Of a DNA stretch of 35,504 nucleotides, positions 35,394 to 35,504 are shown in pieces. Numbering within the stretch: the first letter of the stretch is position 1; the number at the start of each line of letters is the position of its first letter. The position numbers were made by a program, and so were the translations under genes. Source of the stretch: Pseudomonadota bacterium (GTDB lineage Bacteria; Pseudomonadota; Alphaproteobacteria; Caulobacterales; Caulobacteraceae); NCBI GenBank assembly GCA_963205005.1, contig CAUJHW010000181.1, positions 1 to 35,504 on the forward strand. Direction: 5' to 3'. The notes below the pieces were generated by a model. The model searched no databases. It worked only from the letters and a program-made list of their open reading frames with translations, and was not told the origin of the DNA.

Positions 35394-35504
35394 ATGCGCA
35401 CCTTCGCCGACATGCACGCGCGCCACGCCTTCGGGCTGGAGGCGCTGGCCGAGATGACCGGCAAGCTGCTGCAGGGCGCCTACCAGCGGGCCAGCTTTCC
35501 CGCC
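35394..35504 (+). CDS. Unknown protein, N-terminal 37 residues (cut by window edge)
   Basis: An open frame from ATG 35394 continues to the window edge: MRTFADMHARHAFGLEALAE, then MTGKLLQGAYQRASFPA. I do not recognise the family. There is no clear Shine-Dalgarno sequence; the upstream bases are TCTCTCTCCGCCC, so translation may be nearly leaderless if the promoter at 35357-35382 is real. The gene lies behind a putative LexA box, so a DNA-damage-related role is possible but unproven. Confidence 0.5.
   Translation, partial: MRTFADMHARHAFGLEALAEMTGKLLQGAYQRASFPA

Overview
The window is about 70% GC by eye and densely packed with tightly coupled operons. Several traits point to an alphaproteobacterium, most likely of the Caulobacterales (Caulobacter/Phenylobacterium type): the membrane-bound urate hydroxylase, the ureD-A-x-B-C-E-F-G urease order, a plug-plus-barrel receptor, abundant intergenic palindromic repeats, and a direct-repeat GTTC-N7-GTTC LexA-type box. 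The taxonomic call is inference.

Positions 1-9342 form a purine-ring degradation locus read outward from a 109-bp divergent promoter region (6071-6179). Leftward run uraH, xdhA, xdhB, xdhC and puuD (cut by the window edge). Rightward run puuE, a dienelactone-hydrolase-family gene, uraD and alc. Together they take hypoxanthine/xanthine through urate, 5-hydroxyisourate, OHCU, allantoin and allantoate to ureidoglycolate plus urea. No recognised ureidoglycolate lyase, guanine deaminase or purine permease is in the window.

Positions 9554-15031 (leftward) are a complete urease operon, ureD-ureA-[75-aa membrane microprotein]-ureB-ureC-ureE-ureF-ureG. Positions 15233-18338 (rightward) hold urc1 (GTP-cyclohydrolase-II-like), urc4 (DUF1688) and upp (uracil phosphoribosyltransferase). 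This is the core of the URC route of uracil degradation, known mainly from the yeast Lachancea kluyveri, which releases urea and 3-hydroxypropionate. A strong terminator closes it. The first 18 kb therefore reads as one nucleobase-to-ammonium island: purine and pyrimidine branches both yield urea, and the urease lies between them.

Positions 18545-35504 are a miscellany: a CaiB-type CoA transferase, a YceI lipoprotein, an XRE regulator, a protein with two duplicated winged-helix units, an S9 peptidase, a free methionine-(R)-sulfoxide reductase, a thiolase, an SDR, a TonB-dependent-receptor-like protein, a ParDE toxin-antitoxin pair, a penicillin acylase, tandem VOC proteins with a GNAT, purB, and the first 37 codons of an unknown gene behind a putative LexA-controlled promoter.

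Intergenic space is rich in palindromic elements. There are at least four families of inverted-pair (REPIN-like) repeats, plus a fifth element built from 9-bp TTCCGTG-type units that occurs inside both the xdh and ure operons. No tRNA, rRNA, CRISPR array, transposase or phage gene was recognised.
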